Shown here one piece after another: positions 14,038 through 24,249 of a DNA stretch of 46,325 nt. The notes under the pieces were generated by a model. That model had not been told where the DNA came from. It searched no databases and worked only from the letters and a program-made list of their open reading frames with translations. Origin of the DNA: JAUIAI01 sp049680625 (GTDB lineage Bacteria; Pseudomonadota; Gammaproteobacteria; Burkholderiales; Burkholderiaceae_E); contig JBAUID010000174.1 of the NCBI GenBank assembly GCA_049680625.1, positions 1 to 46,325 of the forward strand, written 5' to 3'. Numbering within the stretch: position 1 is the first letter of the stretch; every line of letters begins with the position of its first letter. A program made the translations under genes and the position numbers.

Positions 14038-15852
14038 ATGGATCTCAAATTGCATATCGGAACTGTCCAGTTGCTGGGGTCGGTGCTCTTATTTTCTGCC
14101 GCCTCGCTTTTGAGTGCTTGCGGCGATGGCATTGCGGACGCGGCTGATGGTGAACGGGCAGGCCAACCACCACCACAGGTTCGTGAGCTTTTACCCGTAG
14201 CATCATACGATACACATTCCGCGGGTGATGCTTCATTCATGCAAAGCAACAACTATATTGCCTTGCAGGCGGGCAATCACTGGACTTATCGGTACAAAGA
14301 TCATCCGCGGGCGCTGCCGCAATCGCTGACGCGATATGTCAGTAGCGGTCTTGGCGACGAAATCAATCTTATTGAGTCTGTCTCAGGAGAATCAGTGACG
14401 ACACGGCTGCGTCGTGGCGGTCCGGGTTGGCTGGCTGTTCAGCCAATGGACGGCGTTTTCTCTGAAACCTTGTCCCGGATAGTGGGCGATTTACTCGAGT
14501 ATCCCGAAACGGTCACGTCTCCGAATGCTAAACATACGGCCTTTCGTCAGGGGCCCGCAGGAGATGATTTTGACGGTGACGGATTCAACGATAGTTTTAG
14601 TTTGACTGTTGAGCATAGCTTCCTGGGGTTCGAATCTTTGCAATTGACTCATGGTTCGTATACGGACGTAGCCCGTTTTAACAGTTATTCTGTATTTACA
14701 ATTATTGGATCTGATGAGAACTATGAGCCCCTGGTTGCTATGCAGTCAGAAGACACCTGGTGGGCGGCCGGTATTGGGATGTTGCGCGCCGAGCGCACGC
14801 AAGATGGGGTCACTTCAACATGGGAACTGGAGCAAGCCAATGTCGGTGACCAGCTGGTCTATCCGCAACCCGTTGACGGCTCAATTCGTAAGGTATTGCT
14901 GGCTCACTATGCCGCGGTATTTGATGCGACTCGTAATCGTTACTACGCGACCATTCCTGCCACCAACAGCATTGCTATTGTGGATCCAGTCGATGCTTCG
15001 GTGACAACTGTTGCAGCGCAAGCCGGGTTGAATCCGGGGCCGATGGCTTTGTCGGGCGACGCCAGCGTGCTGTATGTCGCTTATTTTGGTGCCGACGGCG
15101 GCGGCGCCGAAATAGTACGTTTCGGATTGCCGCAGATGACGGTACAAGCGCGACTGATTCTACCTGCCGATATCGACGGCTCAGTGCGGTTTGCGCAGAG
15201 TCTGGCTGTTTCGCCAGTGGATTCACAGGTTTTGGCGGTGTCGTTGGCCGGGGACGGCTCGCTGCCTCAGCATCGAGCTGTTGTTTTGTTTCGCGATACT
15301 GTTCTACAGCTACAGATGTCGGAACAGAAAAATGGTAGCAACAGGATCATTTTTAACGATATCGGTACGGATGTATTCGGATACGGTGGGGAAACGGGTG
15401 GATTTTTAAGGCGCTACCGGGTCGCCTTGGATGGACTGATTCTCGAGCACGAAACCGCAATTATTGAACGCAGGGTCGCCGGTTCGTTCTCGTGGACGTC
15501 ACTAGGAATTCTTGTTGAGGAATCCGTTTATCAGAGCCCGAAGCTGCAATGGTCCGGCACCGTTCCGATACCAGGTGGTCGCTGCGTTCAGCATCCAATT
15601 TCCGAACGTGTCGTGTGTTTGTCCAGAGACCCCCTGGCTGCACCCGACCCCGGCGCACCGCGCACCTTAACTGTTATCGATCCCGGTCGGCTCAATGTTC
15701 TGAGTCAGCCGGTTTACGAGCGTGGCACCCAGGTGCTGCTGCCAAGGCAGTTACTTCCCGGCCTGGCCGGTCAGGTCGGGTTGCGAATGGGCGGGCCGGT
15801 TGACGCGCAAACCGCAGAGCAGCTTTGGCTGTTCTCCAGTGATCATTTCTAG
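14038..15852 (+). CDS. Large lipoprotein with beta-propeller-like region
   Basis: 604 residues from ATG 14038; an upstream in-frame TTG at 14026 is less likely. The signal has a hydrophobic core and lipobox LSAC with Cys28, and Asp does not follow it, so outer-membrane sorting is possible. Residues about 75-285 form a domain starting with NNYIALQAGNHWTYRYKD, a segment seen in secreted proteins. From about 285 come repeats of the type 'IAIVDPVDASVTTV' and 'GPMALSGDASVLYVAY', resembling YVTN/surface beta-propeller blades. A DGDGFNDS stretch could bind calcium. No named family recognised, and it has no operon partners. Confidence 0.75.
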   Translation: MDLKLHIGTVQLLGSVLLFSAASLLSACGDGIADAADGERAGQPPPQVRELLPVASYDTHSAGDASFMQSNNYIALQAGNHWTYRYKDHPRALPQSLTRYVSSGLGDEINLIESVSGESVTTRLRRGGPGWLAVQPMDGVFSETLSRIVGDLLEYPETVTSPNAKHTAFRQGPAGDDFDGDGFNDSFSLTVEHSFLGFESLQLTHGSYTDVARFNSYSVFTIIGSDENYEPLVAMQSEDTWWAAGIGMLRAERTQDGVTSTWELEQANVGDQLVYPQPVDGSIRKVLLAHYAAVFDATRNRYYATIPATNSIAIVDPVDASVTTVAAQAGLNPGPMALSGDASVLYVAYFGADGGGAEIVRFGLPQMTVQARLILPADIDGSVRFAQSLAVSPVDSQVLAVSLAGDGSLPQHRAVVLFRDTVLQLQMSEQKNGSNRIIFNDIGTDVFGYGGETGGFLRRYRVALDGLILEHETAIIERRVAGSFSWTSLGILVEESVYQSPKLQWSGTVPIPGGRCVQHPISERVVCLSRDPLAAPDPGAPRTLTVIDPGRLNVLSQPVYERGTQVLLPRQLLPGLAGQVGLRMGGPVDAQTAEQLWLFSSDHF

Positions 15853-15920
15853 GAAGCACTGATTACGTCCGCTAAAAACCAGGATGCGACGCGGGCGAGG
15901 GCCTTGTTCAGTGCTTTCCT
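15851..15920. other. Inverted repeat between convergent lipoprotein and acnA genes
   Basis: AGGAAGCACTGA (15851-15862) is mirrored by TCAGTGCTTTCCT (15908-15920), with one extra T. The 45-base loop includes GC-rich sequence. It overlaps the lipoprotein stop codon and lies 10 bases past the acnA stop. It could form a bidirectional termination structure in RNA. Confidence 0.4.
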
Positions 15921-15929
15921 GGAGCTAAG

Positions 15930-18650
15930 CTACTGTGCTAACTGTCGTACGACGTAGTGCAAAATGCCGCCGTGTTCAAAGTACGCCCATTCGTTGGGTG
16001 TGATGATTTGAACATCGGCGTCGAAAACGATTTCTGAATCGCGCGACAGAGCGGTGATCGTGACTGTCTTTGCTCCTTTCACCAGCCCTTCAATATTGAA
16101 CCGGTGTTCTCCAGTCAGGCCAAGTGATTTGGCATCTTCTCCGGCTTTAAACGTTAAGGGCAGCACGGCCATACCAACCAGGTTCGAGCGGTGAATTCGT
16201 TCCATGCTTTTGGCAATGACCGCGGAGACGCCCAGCAGCAAGGGCCCTTTTGCGGCCCAGTCGCGCGATGAGCCTGTGCCGTATTCACTCCCACCGATAA
16301 CAATAAGGGGTACCTTGTCTTTCTTGTATCTCATTGCGGCGTCAAATATGGTCATTTGTTCACCTGATGGCTGATGTACTGTCCATCCGCCCTCAGTGCC
16401 CGGTGCTAATTCATTGCGAAGTCGCACGTTGGCGAAGGTGCCTCGCATCATGACTTCATGATTGCCTCTGCGCGACCCATAGGAGTTAAAGTCTTGCGGT
16501 GAAACGCCGTTGTCGTTTAAGTAGCGGGCTGCAGGAGTGCCAGGAGAAATGCTGCCCGCTGGTGAGATATGGTCGGTAGTAATACTGTCACCCAATATGG
16601 CGAGGGCGCGCGCTCCCAGTATTGACGAAATACCAGGCAATGTTTTGCTCATTTCATCGAAGTAGGGCGGTCGTTGAACGTAAGTGGACTGGTCATCCCA
16701 TTCGTATTGTTTGGCTTTTGGGATATCCATTTTCTGCCAGCGCTCATCACCATCGTAAACGTTCGCGTAAATTTTTCGGAACATATCGGCACTGATGGAT
16801 TGGGCAATGGTTTCCTGGATTTCGGCAGAGGACGGCCAGATATCTTTTAGCAAAACGGCATTTCCGGCGGCGTCATGTCCGAGCGGATCGTTTTGCAGGT
16901 CAATGTCCATCGTGCCGGCAAGTGCGTAGGCAACAACTAAAGGTGGCGACGCCAGGAAATTCATCCGAACGTCTGCATGAATTCTTCCTTCGAAGTTGCG
17001 ATTTCCAGACAGTACCGAGCTGACAATAATGTTGTGCTTCTGTACAGCATCACTGATTTCCGGCGGCAGCGGGCCGGAGTTTCCAATACAAGTAGTACAC
17101 CCATAACCGACCAGATAAAAACCCAGGGCCTGCAGGTCGGGCATGAGGTTTGTTTTTTCCAGGTAGTCGGTGACTACTTTGGATCCTGGTGCCAGGCTTG
17201 TCTTAACCCACGGTTTAACAGTGAGCCCGCGAGCCCGGGCATTACGTGCCAGAATTGCTGCGCCAATCATGACCTGTGGGTTTGACGTGTTAGTGCATGA
17301 TGTAATGGCAGCGATAACAACGGCGCCATCCCGTAAGTTGAACTCCTTACCGTCCTGGACAACCGCCGCCATTCCACTTTTTAACTGTTGGCCACCTTCG
17401 TCTTCCATCTGGGCAACAGCGTTATCGACCGTTGACCGGGCGTCCCGTTCTTGCTGCAATGTCTGGATATGTTTGCCAATGACTGATTTTGCCGAACTCA
17501 GATCGAAACGATCCTGCGGTCGTTTCGGCCCTGAGAGGCTTGGGCGAACGTCGCCCAGGTCAAGCACCAGGACTCGGGTGTAATCGGCATTGGGTGTCCC
17601 ATTTTCTCGAAACAGGCCTTGCGCCCGGGCGTACGACTCGACCAGGCTGATGGTGAGTTCGGAACGACCAGTGAGTGCCAGGTACCGCAAGGTCTGTTGA
17701 TCAACAGGAAAGATGCCGCAGGTAGCACCATACTCGGGTGCCATATTGGCGATCGTCGCCCGGTCGGCGAGGGGTAATTCGGCGAGGCCGTCACCAAAAA
17801 ATTCCACAAATTTGCCAACCACGCCGCTTTCACGAAGCATTTGCACAACAACCAGAACCAGGTCGGTGGCGGTAGCACCTTCGGGCAGGCGGCCGCTGAG
17901 TTTGAATCCGACAACTTGTGGAATCAGCATCGTGACTGCCTGGCCTAACATCGCCGCCTCGGCTTCGATGCCACCAACACCCCAGCCCAGTACGCCAAGT
18001 CCGTTAACCATAGTCGTGTGCGAGTCAGTACCAACTACTGTATCGGGGTACGCACGGTTGACCTTATCGTGCTTTCGGGTAAACACTACTCGGGCGAGGT
18101 ATTCCAGGTTTACCTGGTGGACAATGCCAGTGCCAGGTGGGACAACTTTGAATTCACTGAACGCTTGCTGGCCCCATCGTAGAAACGCGTATCGTTCTTT
18201 ATTGCGCTGAAATTCGATTCGATTGTTCAGGTCAAGTGCATTTTCAGTGGCAAAGTGATCTACTTGTACCGAATGGTCAATGACTAATTCCACCGGCGCC
18301 AACGGATTGATTCGCGTTGGATCTCCACCCAGCTGGCGCATCGCATCGCGCATGGCGGCGAGGTCAACAACGACTGGTACGCCGGTGAAGTCCTGCAACA
18401 ACACGCGTGCCGGTGTAAAGGCTATTTCCTGGTCTGATTGTACAGTTGGGTCCCAGCCTGCCAGGCTCTCAATATCGTCTTTTGTAACGGTAGTGCCATC
18501 TTCGTGCCGCAGTAGATTTTCCAGCAGAATCTTGAGTGAAAATGGCAATCGGGACAGGTCAAAGCGATCCGCTAATGCATCCAGGCGAAAGATTTCGTAG
18601 TCTTGATTGTCTACTGTTAGCGTGGCGCGAGATTTAAAAGAATCAATCAT
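15930..18650 (-). CDS. acnA: Aconitate hydratase A
   Basis: A 906-residue aconitase interconverting citrate and isocitrate in the TCA cycle. The three cluster cysteines are in ITSCTNTSNP (about residue 440) and GYGCTTCIGNSGP (about 507-510). The substrate-binding GTDSHTTMVNGLGVLGWGVG lies near 210. The C-terminal swivel domain has the GSEYGTGSSRDWAAKG motif (about 780). Length and the N-terminal MIDSFKSRATL pattern fit AcnA/IRP-type enzymes rather than AcnB. The ATG at 18650 follows an AGGTG stretch. The 200 bases upstream contain no gene I can support. Confidence 0.97.
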   Translation of the reverse strand: MIDSFKSRATLTVDNQDYEIFRLDALADRFDLSRLPFSLKILLENLLRHEDGTTVTKDDIESLAGWDPTVQSDQEIAFTPARVLLQDFTGVPVVVDLAAMRDAMRQLGGDPTRINPLAPVELVIDHSVQVDHFATENALDLNNRIEFQRNKERYAFLRWGQQAFSEFKVVPPGTGIVHQVNLEYLARVVFTRKHDKVNRAYPDTVVGTDSHTTMVNGLGVLGWGVGGIEAEAAMLGQAVTMLIPQVVGFKLSGRLPEGATATDLVLVVVQMLRESGVVGKFVEFFGDGLAELPLADRATIANMAPEYGATCGIFPVDQQTLRYLALTGRSELTISLVESYARAQGLFRENGTPNADYTRVLVLDLGDVRPSLSGPKRPQDRFDLSSAKSVIGKHIQTLQQERDARSTVDNAVAQMEDEGGQQLKSGMAAVVQDGKEFNLRDGAVVIAAITSCTNTSNPQVMIGAAILARNARARGLTVKPWVKTSLAPGSKVVTDYLEKTNLMPDLQALGFYLVGYGCTTCIGNSGPLPPEISDAVQKHNIIVSSVLSGNRNFEGRIHADVRMNFLASPPLVVAYALAGTMDIDLQNDPLGHDAAGNAVLLKDIWPSSAEIQETIAQSISADMFRKIYANVYDGDERWQKMDIPKAKQYEWDDQSTYVQRPPYFDEMSKTLPGISSILGARALAILGDSITTDHISPAGSISPGTPAARYLNDNGVSPQDFNSYGSRRGNHEVMMRGTFANVRLRNELAPGTEGGWTVHQPSGEQMTIFDAAMRYKKDKVPLIVIGGSEYGTGSSRDWAAKGPLLLGVSAVIAKSMERIHRSNLVGMAVLPLTFKAGEDAKSLGLTGEHRFNIEGLVKGAKTVTITALSRDSEIVFDADVQIITPNEWAYFEHGGILHYVVRQLAQ

Positions 18651-18846
18651 CAGTGGTACACCTGAAACGTTCGCAACGGGTGAGATCTATTCTGAACTGA
18701 TTCTTGCTGCCGTTGGTGATTAACACCGATGCGCCGCAATGCTTTCATGCTCCAGACCAATGTAATTAGGGCTGAGACATGATTGTCCGATTTCTTCGTA
18801 ACGACAGCCACGATACGGAAATCAGCATAAGCTGCAAGTTGCCCGG

Positions 18847-19635
18847 CTAAATTACAGAGGCGCTGCATCCGTCCATGGGAACGACCGCCCCGGATACGTA
18901 ACTTGCCATGTCGGATGCCAGAAATGCTGCAACCTGTGCAATTTCTTCGGGCTCTGCCATGCGGCCCATCGGAATGGCGGAATTTGCTTCAGCACGCAGT
19001 ACGTCAAGCGACTTGCCACTTGCCCGGGCGGCCGTCTCCAGGCCTTCAACAACCCGCCCGGTATTGGTCAGACCGGGATTGATTGCGTTGACCCTGACCC
19101 CTTTATCAGCATAGGCGCGAGCATAGCCAACAGTCGCCAGCATCAATGCCGAATTGGCCGCACCGCCGGCGATATGAAACACGCCGGCCTGGCGCCCACC
19201 CTGGCCAATGATATTGACCACACTGCCACGACCCCGGGTCGCCATTTTTCGAATGACTGGGTCCATGACCAAAACACCGGGGAAGTACTTGGCGTTCATC
19301 CCCTGGTTAAAAGCCTCGGGGCTTAACTCGTCCGGTGTGAACCTCTTGGCGGCACCAGCGGAGGTCACGAGAATGCTGATCGGACCCATGGTTTGTTCTA
19401 CTTGTTCAACCAGCTTCGCTGCCTGCACCCCATCGCTGAGGTCGGCAACAAAAGACTGGATATCTGCGCCGCTTGCAGCGAGCTGATTGCGGGCCTGAAT
19501 CAAAGTGGACTCAGTGCGGGCAACAATAGCTACGCGAGCGCCACTGGCAGCAAGAACAGCCGCGCATGCCAGGCCGATACCCTTGCTGGCTCCGGTAACC
19601 AATGCAACGGTGTCAGAACTAAAAGAAATTTCCAT
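18847..19635 (-). CDS. Atypical SDR-family oxidoreductase lacking the Ser-Tyr-Lys triad
   Basis: 262 residues from ATG 19635, chosen because GGGGA lies seven bases upstream; an in-frame ATG at 19695 would add 20 residues without support. The Rossmann fold is intact: the cofactor motif TGASKGIGLA is near residue 15 and VNAINPGLT near 185. The active site is not. Where classical SDRs have NISS and YxxxK, this protein has NIIGQGG and HIAGG, so Ser, Tyr and Lys appear replaced. Related SDRs with 'YIAGxxGNAALM' already lack the lysine, but here the Tyr is also His. It follows the giant helicase-like gene on the same strand (90-base gap). Substrate and activity are unknown. Confidence 0.85.
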   Translation of the reverse strand: MEISFSSDTVALVTGASKGIGLACAAVLAASGARVAIVARTESTLIQARNQLAASGADIQSFVADLSDGVQAAKLVEQVEQTMGPISILVTSAGAAKRFTPDELSPEAFNQGMNAKYFPGVLVMDPVIRKMATRGRGSVVNIIGQGGRQAGVFHIAGGAANSALMLATVGYARAYADKGVRVNAINPGLTNTGRVVEGLETAARASGKSLDVLRAEANSAIPMGRMAEPEEIAQVAAFLASDMASYVSGAVVPMDGCSASVI

Positions 19636-19725
19636 GAACGAATCCCCTGGGAAAGAAAGTTTATTGAGAAGTAATTGAATTGATATTGGCGGCAATCATA
19701 GGGTATTTACCCGTTCCGCAGGGTT

Positions 19726-22700
19726 TTACCGGGCGCCGTCGCTCAGCGCAGTTCTCAGGCGGATCCGCATCGACTTTGATGGCGGGTAGGCAAGACCAAT
19801 TGCCCGCGAAAAATTACGCGCGGCGTTGGTCGCATCCGGGTTAATTTCAAAGTGGCGTGCGGCCGCGGCGAGTTCTTCGGGAGCAATCTCGGCAAGCTGT
19901 CGTTTGTCGACATGACTGGCAGGGGGGCGAAACTGGATGTTGTCGACTGTCAGCTGATTCGGCCAAAGAAAGATGTGATCGCCGTCGCGGGTCGAGCGGT
20001 AGCCAACGATTGCAGATTCGAGGCGGGCTTTGATTTGAGGGGTCATCTTATTACGCTGATGCAGTCTGGCAACCCGTCTGAGTAATATATCGTGCCGGAT
20101 CGGACCCTCCTGATTGATGACCGCTTGTATGACTCGTTGCAACATGCTGGTGTAAGCAACATCAAACAAGGCGTCGGCATCACAATACGGTATGTCAACT
20201 ACTGACAGGCGTTTGAATTTCGGTAGCTCGCCGAGTTGGGGTCGATCGCCTTCATCAGGGCGGTTGGCATGGCGCCATCGCCGATGCAAATTGGTCAGCT
20301 GTTGGTGTAATCGATCTTCGGCGGTCTGCCGGTCGACCCACCATTGCAGTGGCCAGGCCTGAAGAAGCTGCCAGCCGGCATCAATTAAAGCGCGTTCCTG
20401 GCAATCGTCGCGTCGTATGACGTCGGGTTGTCGCTGGGTAAAATACCCCGAGTCGGTCACAATGCCAGCAAGGACGGAGCCAGGGTCATCCGGGTTTTCG
20501 ACCACCAGGTCGACACCGGCACCAAACGACTCCGTTGGAATTGCCACCTGCCATCCAAGCTTAGACATTGCGTTGTGCACTGCCAGGTTAAACGGTGACT
20601 GCGCGAGTGGCTCGTGGGTCGCCGGATTGGTTGAGTCATCGTCATCCGGCGCTATGAGGTGTTGATTGGCTGCGTTGCTTAACAAATCTTCGAGCCGCTC
20701 GATGGCCGGGTCGGATTCTGACCTGGCTGCAACTAAATCTTCGGGGCCCAGAGAAGTGACAATATGCAGCCGTTCCCGCGCACTGCCAACAACGTTATAT
20801 AACCTTTGTAAACCGGTGATACCCATAAACGGGTCAAGAACAGGTTCGTTTGTTACGTGGCCGGCTGGTGCCACTGTAGTCGAGAAAAAGACAATATCGT
20901 CCAGGCGTGCCGGCTCATGGGCGGTGCGAATTGAAATCTGTCGGCGTCCGGCGGAAAACAGGTATGACTTCAGGCTTGGGCGGTTATGACAGGCACGTTC
21001 CAGCAACTCTGTAATGCGGATTTTTTGTGCGTTGGTCATTGCTACTACGGATATGCTGGGCGATGCATTGGCCGGCCCGGCGGAATATTCACCGAGCAAT
21101 GCCAGTACTTCGGTGACGACGCGTTCCGCCTCGGGCCTGTTTTCGCGCACATCTCCAACGTTCCAAACGCCGTTTTCAACTTGTGTCAGTTGCAGGGAGT
21201 TTTGTAAAGTGTTGACCGGAACCAGCGGGCGCACGGCTACCGCAGGGCCAATTCGGTTGGTCTGACCGATAAGAACCGGACTGCGTGCCGCATAGTCATT
21301 GCGCAATTGGATCAGTGGCAGGCCAAGTGCTAACGCGGGTTGAAATACGCCACTGGACGCCAGCCCGCCGGTCATACCGTCGAATAATTCGTTCGCTGGT
21401 GGAGAAGAAGGACGCATCGGGTCGCCGATGAAGATTGCCCGTTCAGCATAGGCCATGATTTGAATCGTTTCAGTCACAGTGATTTGCTCTGCATCACCAA
21501 AAACCACTACGTCAAATCGGCGACGGCCGTAGTCGGAACGATTGGATAATTCATCGACAGAGGTAATCACGCACGCCTTCGGGCTGTCGCCAGTTCTTCT
21601 GCCGAGTAGTTGGCGGGCAAGGGCGGTTCGATAATTGTCATTGGCCCGGCGGTGGTGATTCGGCATTTCGAGGTGACCATCCACTTCGTCAGGCAAGTCG
21701 GGGTCGTTGCGGTTCATGTGTTTTTCCAGCCAGCAACGAGCACATGCGTAATGCACTGCATCAGCTGTTTGCCGGGCAGGAATTTTGCTGACCCGAATAC
21801 TGTCGATCAACACTCCCATGCCGCTGGTATCGCTGCCGCGAATGCTACGATGCCAGGAGCACCAGTCTTTGATGTCTTTGCGGCGCTCGACAATGCCATT
21901 GGCGAGTGCCGACAAATATCGCGGCCATGTTGTTTGGTCGTCTCCGGTCAACTGCTGGCTTGGTGCAGCCGCGGCGATAAATGCTTCCAGGGCGGAATCG
22001 TGTTCCTTTGCGGCATCGCGATAGTTTGCGCACGCTTGTCGCAGTGTCTGCAGTGAACTTGCTGACCCCGCGGTAACAGACAATTTCTTCAAGACTTGAT
22101 ACGTGTCGCCGCTGTTGGCGCTGGTCAGACTGGTGATTGCCGAGGCCAGATGTTCTGCTTGCTCCAGGCGCTCGCTCATGCCCAGAAAATCGCTGTTAAT
22201 GCCTGCCCAGTGCGAAGGGAAAAAACGAACCAAGGCGTGAATATCTTGTAATTGCATCCGCGCCTGGTGCATTGACTGCAGTAAAGGCACGTCAGTGGCA
22301 GGGTCTGGAGTGCCCTTGCTGACCCGCTTTAACTGGCTGCGTATTTTGCGATTGAGCAGCCGACGGCGCAGCCAGCTCCCGTGTTGTGCGTGTTCATGCC
22401 ATTGAACGAGATCGTGCAAAGATAACAAGGTGTCCGCATCCGATTTATAAACGCACGACAGGCTGCGCTCACAACTGTCAAAATCATCGGTCAGGCGAAT
22501 TGCCCGGCTGAGTGCCTCGCGCACCGTCGACAGATCTTCCCGGGCGGCCAGGTCCAGGTGAATGCTGGAGCTGGCGGGCAGAGCCTCAGCAAGGCTGCGC
22601 AGGGCAATGAAATGGGTTCGTGAAACTGGTTTGGCCAATGAACCCAGGGCTTGAAGGAAGCTCTCAGCGCATTGGCCCAATGTATCGGACAATTGTTTCA

Positions 22701-24249
22701 GCCTGGTTGCCGCCTCAATCAGGGTTTCCTCCCATTTCCCGGACCATTCAATATTGCCGATGACGGCCAGGCTCGCGTTGGCCTTGTCCGAATGACCGGT
22801 GGTTGATTGATGCAGTTGGCTATCTAATTCAGCGAGCTGGGCCGGCGTTGGCAGGTCATCTGGATTCAGGGCTGACCAGTTCACGACGTTCTGCCAGTCA
22901 CCGGGGTTCAGCGCACAGACGCCAAGGGCGTAGTGCAGGGACCACGGGGAACGCGAGTGGGCCCGCAGCCGTTCAGAATAGTCAAGGCGCTGGCGCTGAA
23001 TTATTGCCAGTTCAGCACGTGCCTGCGCAATGTCCGGGGCCGGGGTATCGGTATTTTCTGCAGTGAAGGCGGTGGCGGTGTTCTCGGCGGTTGCAGTTTT
23101 CTGAGTGCCATCGGTGTCGCACAATGCGCTGATGCCGGCCAGCCTGATATGGTTAACCACGGCACTTCTAACCACTTCACTGCGGCTGACATGCATGACG
23201 GTCAATCCATCGGATAATAATTGTGCGATCAGGTTCGCCGCGCTCTGTGAGCCACCGGTCCCCGGTGGGCAAATGACGCAAAAACTCTCCTGGCCCAAGG
23301 CTGCCTTGGCAATCAGACGCTGCTCGCCATCAGCAGGCAACAAGCAGGTCAGGCTGCGTTTGAATTTTGAGGCGGCGGGGCGCGCAATACCGGACAGATT
23401 CGCGAGCCGAGAATAGTCGGCCTGTGAGCGCGGGTGATTTATGGCAACGGCCAGTGATGTCAGCGCGGCTCGGTCGGGCACTGGCGCTTCAAAGTCTGGC
23501 TCCGGTTCGGCTGCCTCACTATTGGTTTTTTCCCGATAGCCCGCCCCTGGGATGACGTATTCATCCGATGTTTCATCTACCCGCAGTGAAGTTCCTGCGG
23601 CCGCACGGCTTGCAGCAACGTCGGCTAGTCGGACGGAGTAGCTATTGTCATCAGCAAGATAGCGAGCGGCCGCATCCGCGGCGGAACGAATGACGATATC
23701 ATCTGCGCCGAATAAGCCTGTGGGGTCGATCAGTACCAGTTGTTGCGCGTTGACTAACTGGCGAATTTTCAGTGGGTCAGTTACGAGCGTAGTTGTTGCC
23801 CGCAGCGGTCCGAGCCAGCATCCGAAAAACAGCGACTGTCGGCATTGGGAAAGGACCGGATACAGCCCAAGGGCTTCGAGCAAGGCTGCCGCAAGTACAC
23901 ACAGTTCTGCCGGATTGGCAACCTGATGCGCAATGACATCACCTGGGCGACGATTGATGTCAACCGCATTGTTCATTTGCGGGTCGTACTGAGCGCAGGG
24001 CTCATATACGAGTTGCAAGCGCTTGATTTCGTCACAGGCGGCAACCACGCTGGCCCACACAATATCGCGGCGGCCAGAGATGTACCCTGGTCGCCAGGCA
24101 GGGTCAGCGATTAGTGTTTCACGTACCCGTCGGCGCAGGCTCTGGACCGTCCGGTCGCCCGGCAGGACGTACCCGACCAGAGCCTGAAAATCGGCCTTGG
24201 TTACGTGGGTGGTCAAACTCTCGAGCATCTTTCGGGACAGGTTTAGCAT
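19726..24249 (-). CDS. Giant DUF4011/DUF3320-type helicase-nuclease homologue with degenerate catalytic motifs
   Basis: A single uninterrupted frame of 1507 residues. The order follows the large SF1 helicases: a transglutaminase-like region (about 60-200, ending FFGCWL), an SF1 helicase core (about 300-380 and 885-1170), a coiled middle (about 400-880), a Vsr/DUF559-like nuclease (about 1220-1320) and a DUF3320 C-terminus (about 1365-1500, EGPIRHDILLRRVA). Catalytic residues seem lost throughout. The transglutaminase Cys is absent and its His is Ser139. Walker A is CPPGTGGS (327-334), with Gly for Lys333. Walker B is VVVFGDAEQ instead of DEASQ. GDPxQ is GDPMR, and motif VI TRAR is GSAR near 1157. 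The nuclease IECDG is IVTDS near 1263-1267. Relatives occur in defence islands and as accessory genes. A scaffold or regulatory role is inference. Confidence 0.85.
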   Translation of the reverse strand: MLNLSRKMLESLTTHVTKADFQALVGYVLPGDRTVQSLRRRVRETLIADPAWRPGYISGRRDIVWASVVAACDEIKRLQLVYEPCAQYDPQMNNAVDINRRPGDVIAHQVANPAELCVLAAALLEALGLYPVLSQCRQSLFFGCWLGPLRATTTLVTDPLKIRQLVNAQQLVLIDPTGLFGADDIVIRSAADAAARYLADDNSYSVRLADVAASRAAAGTSLRVDETSDEYVIPGAGYREKTNSEAAEPEPDFEAPVPDRAALTSLAVAINHPRSQADYSRLANLSGIARPAASKFKRSLTCLLPADGEQRLIAKAALGQESFCVICPPGTGGSQSAANLIAQLLSDGLTVMHVSRSEVVRSAVVNHIRLAGISALCDTDGTQKTATAENTATAFTAENTDTPAPDIAQARAELAIIQRQRLDYSERLRAHSRSPWSLHYALGVCALNPGDWQNVVNWSALNPDDLPTPAQLAELDSQLHQSTTGHSDKANASLAVIGNIEWSGKWEETLIEAATRLKQLSDTLGQCAESFLQALGSLAKPVSRTHFIALRSLAEALPASSSIHLDLAAREDLSTVREALSRAIRLTDDFDSCERSLSCVYKSDADTLLSLHDLVQWHEHAQHGSWLRRRLLNRKIRSQLKRVSKGTPDPATDVPLLQSMHQARMQLQDIHALVRFFPSHWAGINSDFLGMSERLEQAEHLASAITSLTSANSGDTYQVLKKLSVTAGSASSLQTLRQACANYRDAAKEHDSALEAFIAAAAPSQQLTGDDQTTWPRYLSALANGIVERRKDIKDWCSWHRSIRGSDTSGMGVLIDSIRVSKIPARQTADAVHYACARCWLEKHMNRNDPDLPDEVDGHLEMPNHHRRANDNYRTALARQLLGRRTGDSPKACVITSVDELSNRSDYGRRRFDVVVFGDAEQITVTETIQIMAYAERAIFIGDPMRPSSPPANELFDGMTGGLASSGVFQPALALGLPLIQLRNDYAARSPVLIGQTNRIGPAVAVRPLVPVNTLQNSLQLTQVENGVWNVGDVRENRPEAERVVTEVLALLGEYSAGPANASPSISVVAMTNAQKIRITELLERACHNRPSLKSYLFSAGRRQISIRTAHEPARLDDIVFFSTTVAPAGHVTNEPVLDPFMGITGLQRLYNVVGSARERLHIVTSLGPEDLVAARSESDPAIERLEDLLSNAANQHLIAPDDDDSTNPATHEPLAQSPFNLAVHNAMSKLGWQVAIPTESFGAGVDLVVENPDDPGSVLAGIVTDSGYFTQRQPDVIRRDDCQERALIDAGWQLLQAWPLQWWVDRQTAEDRLHQQLTNLHRRWRHANRPDEGDRPQLGELPKFKRLSVVDIPYCDADALFDVAYTSMLQRVIQAVINQEGPIRHDILLRRVARLHQRNKMTPQIKARLESAIVGYRSTRDGDHIFLWPNQLTVDNIQFRPPASHVDKRQLAEIAPEELAAAARHFEINPDATNAARNFSRAIGLAYPPSKSMRIRLRTALSDGAR

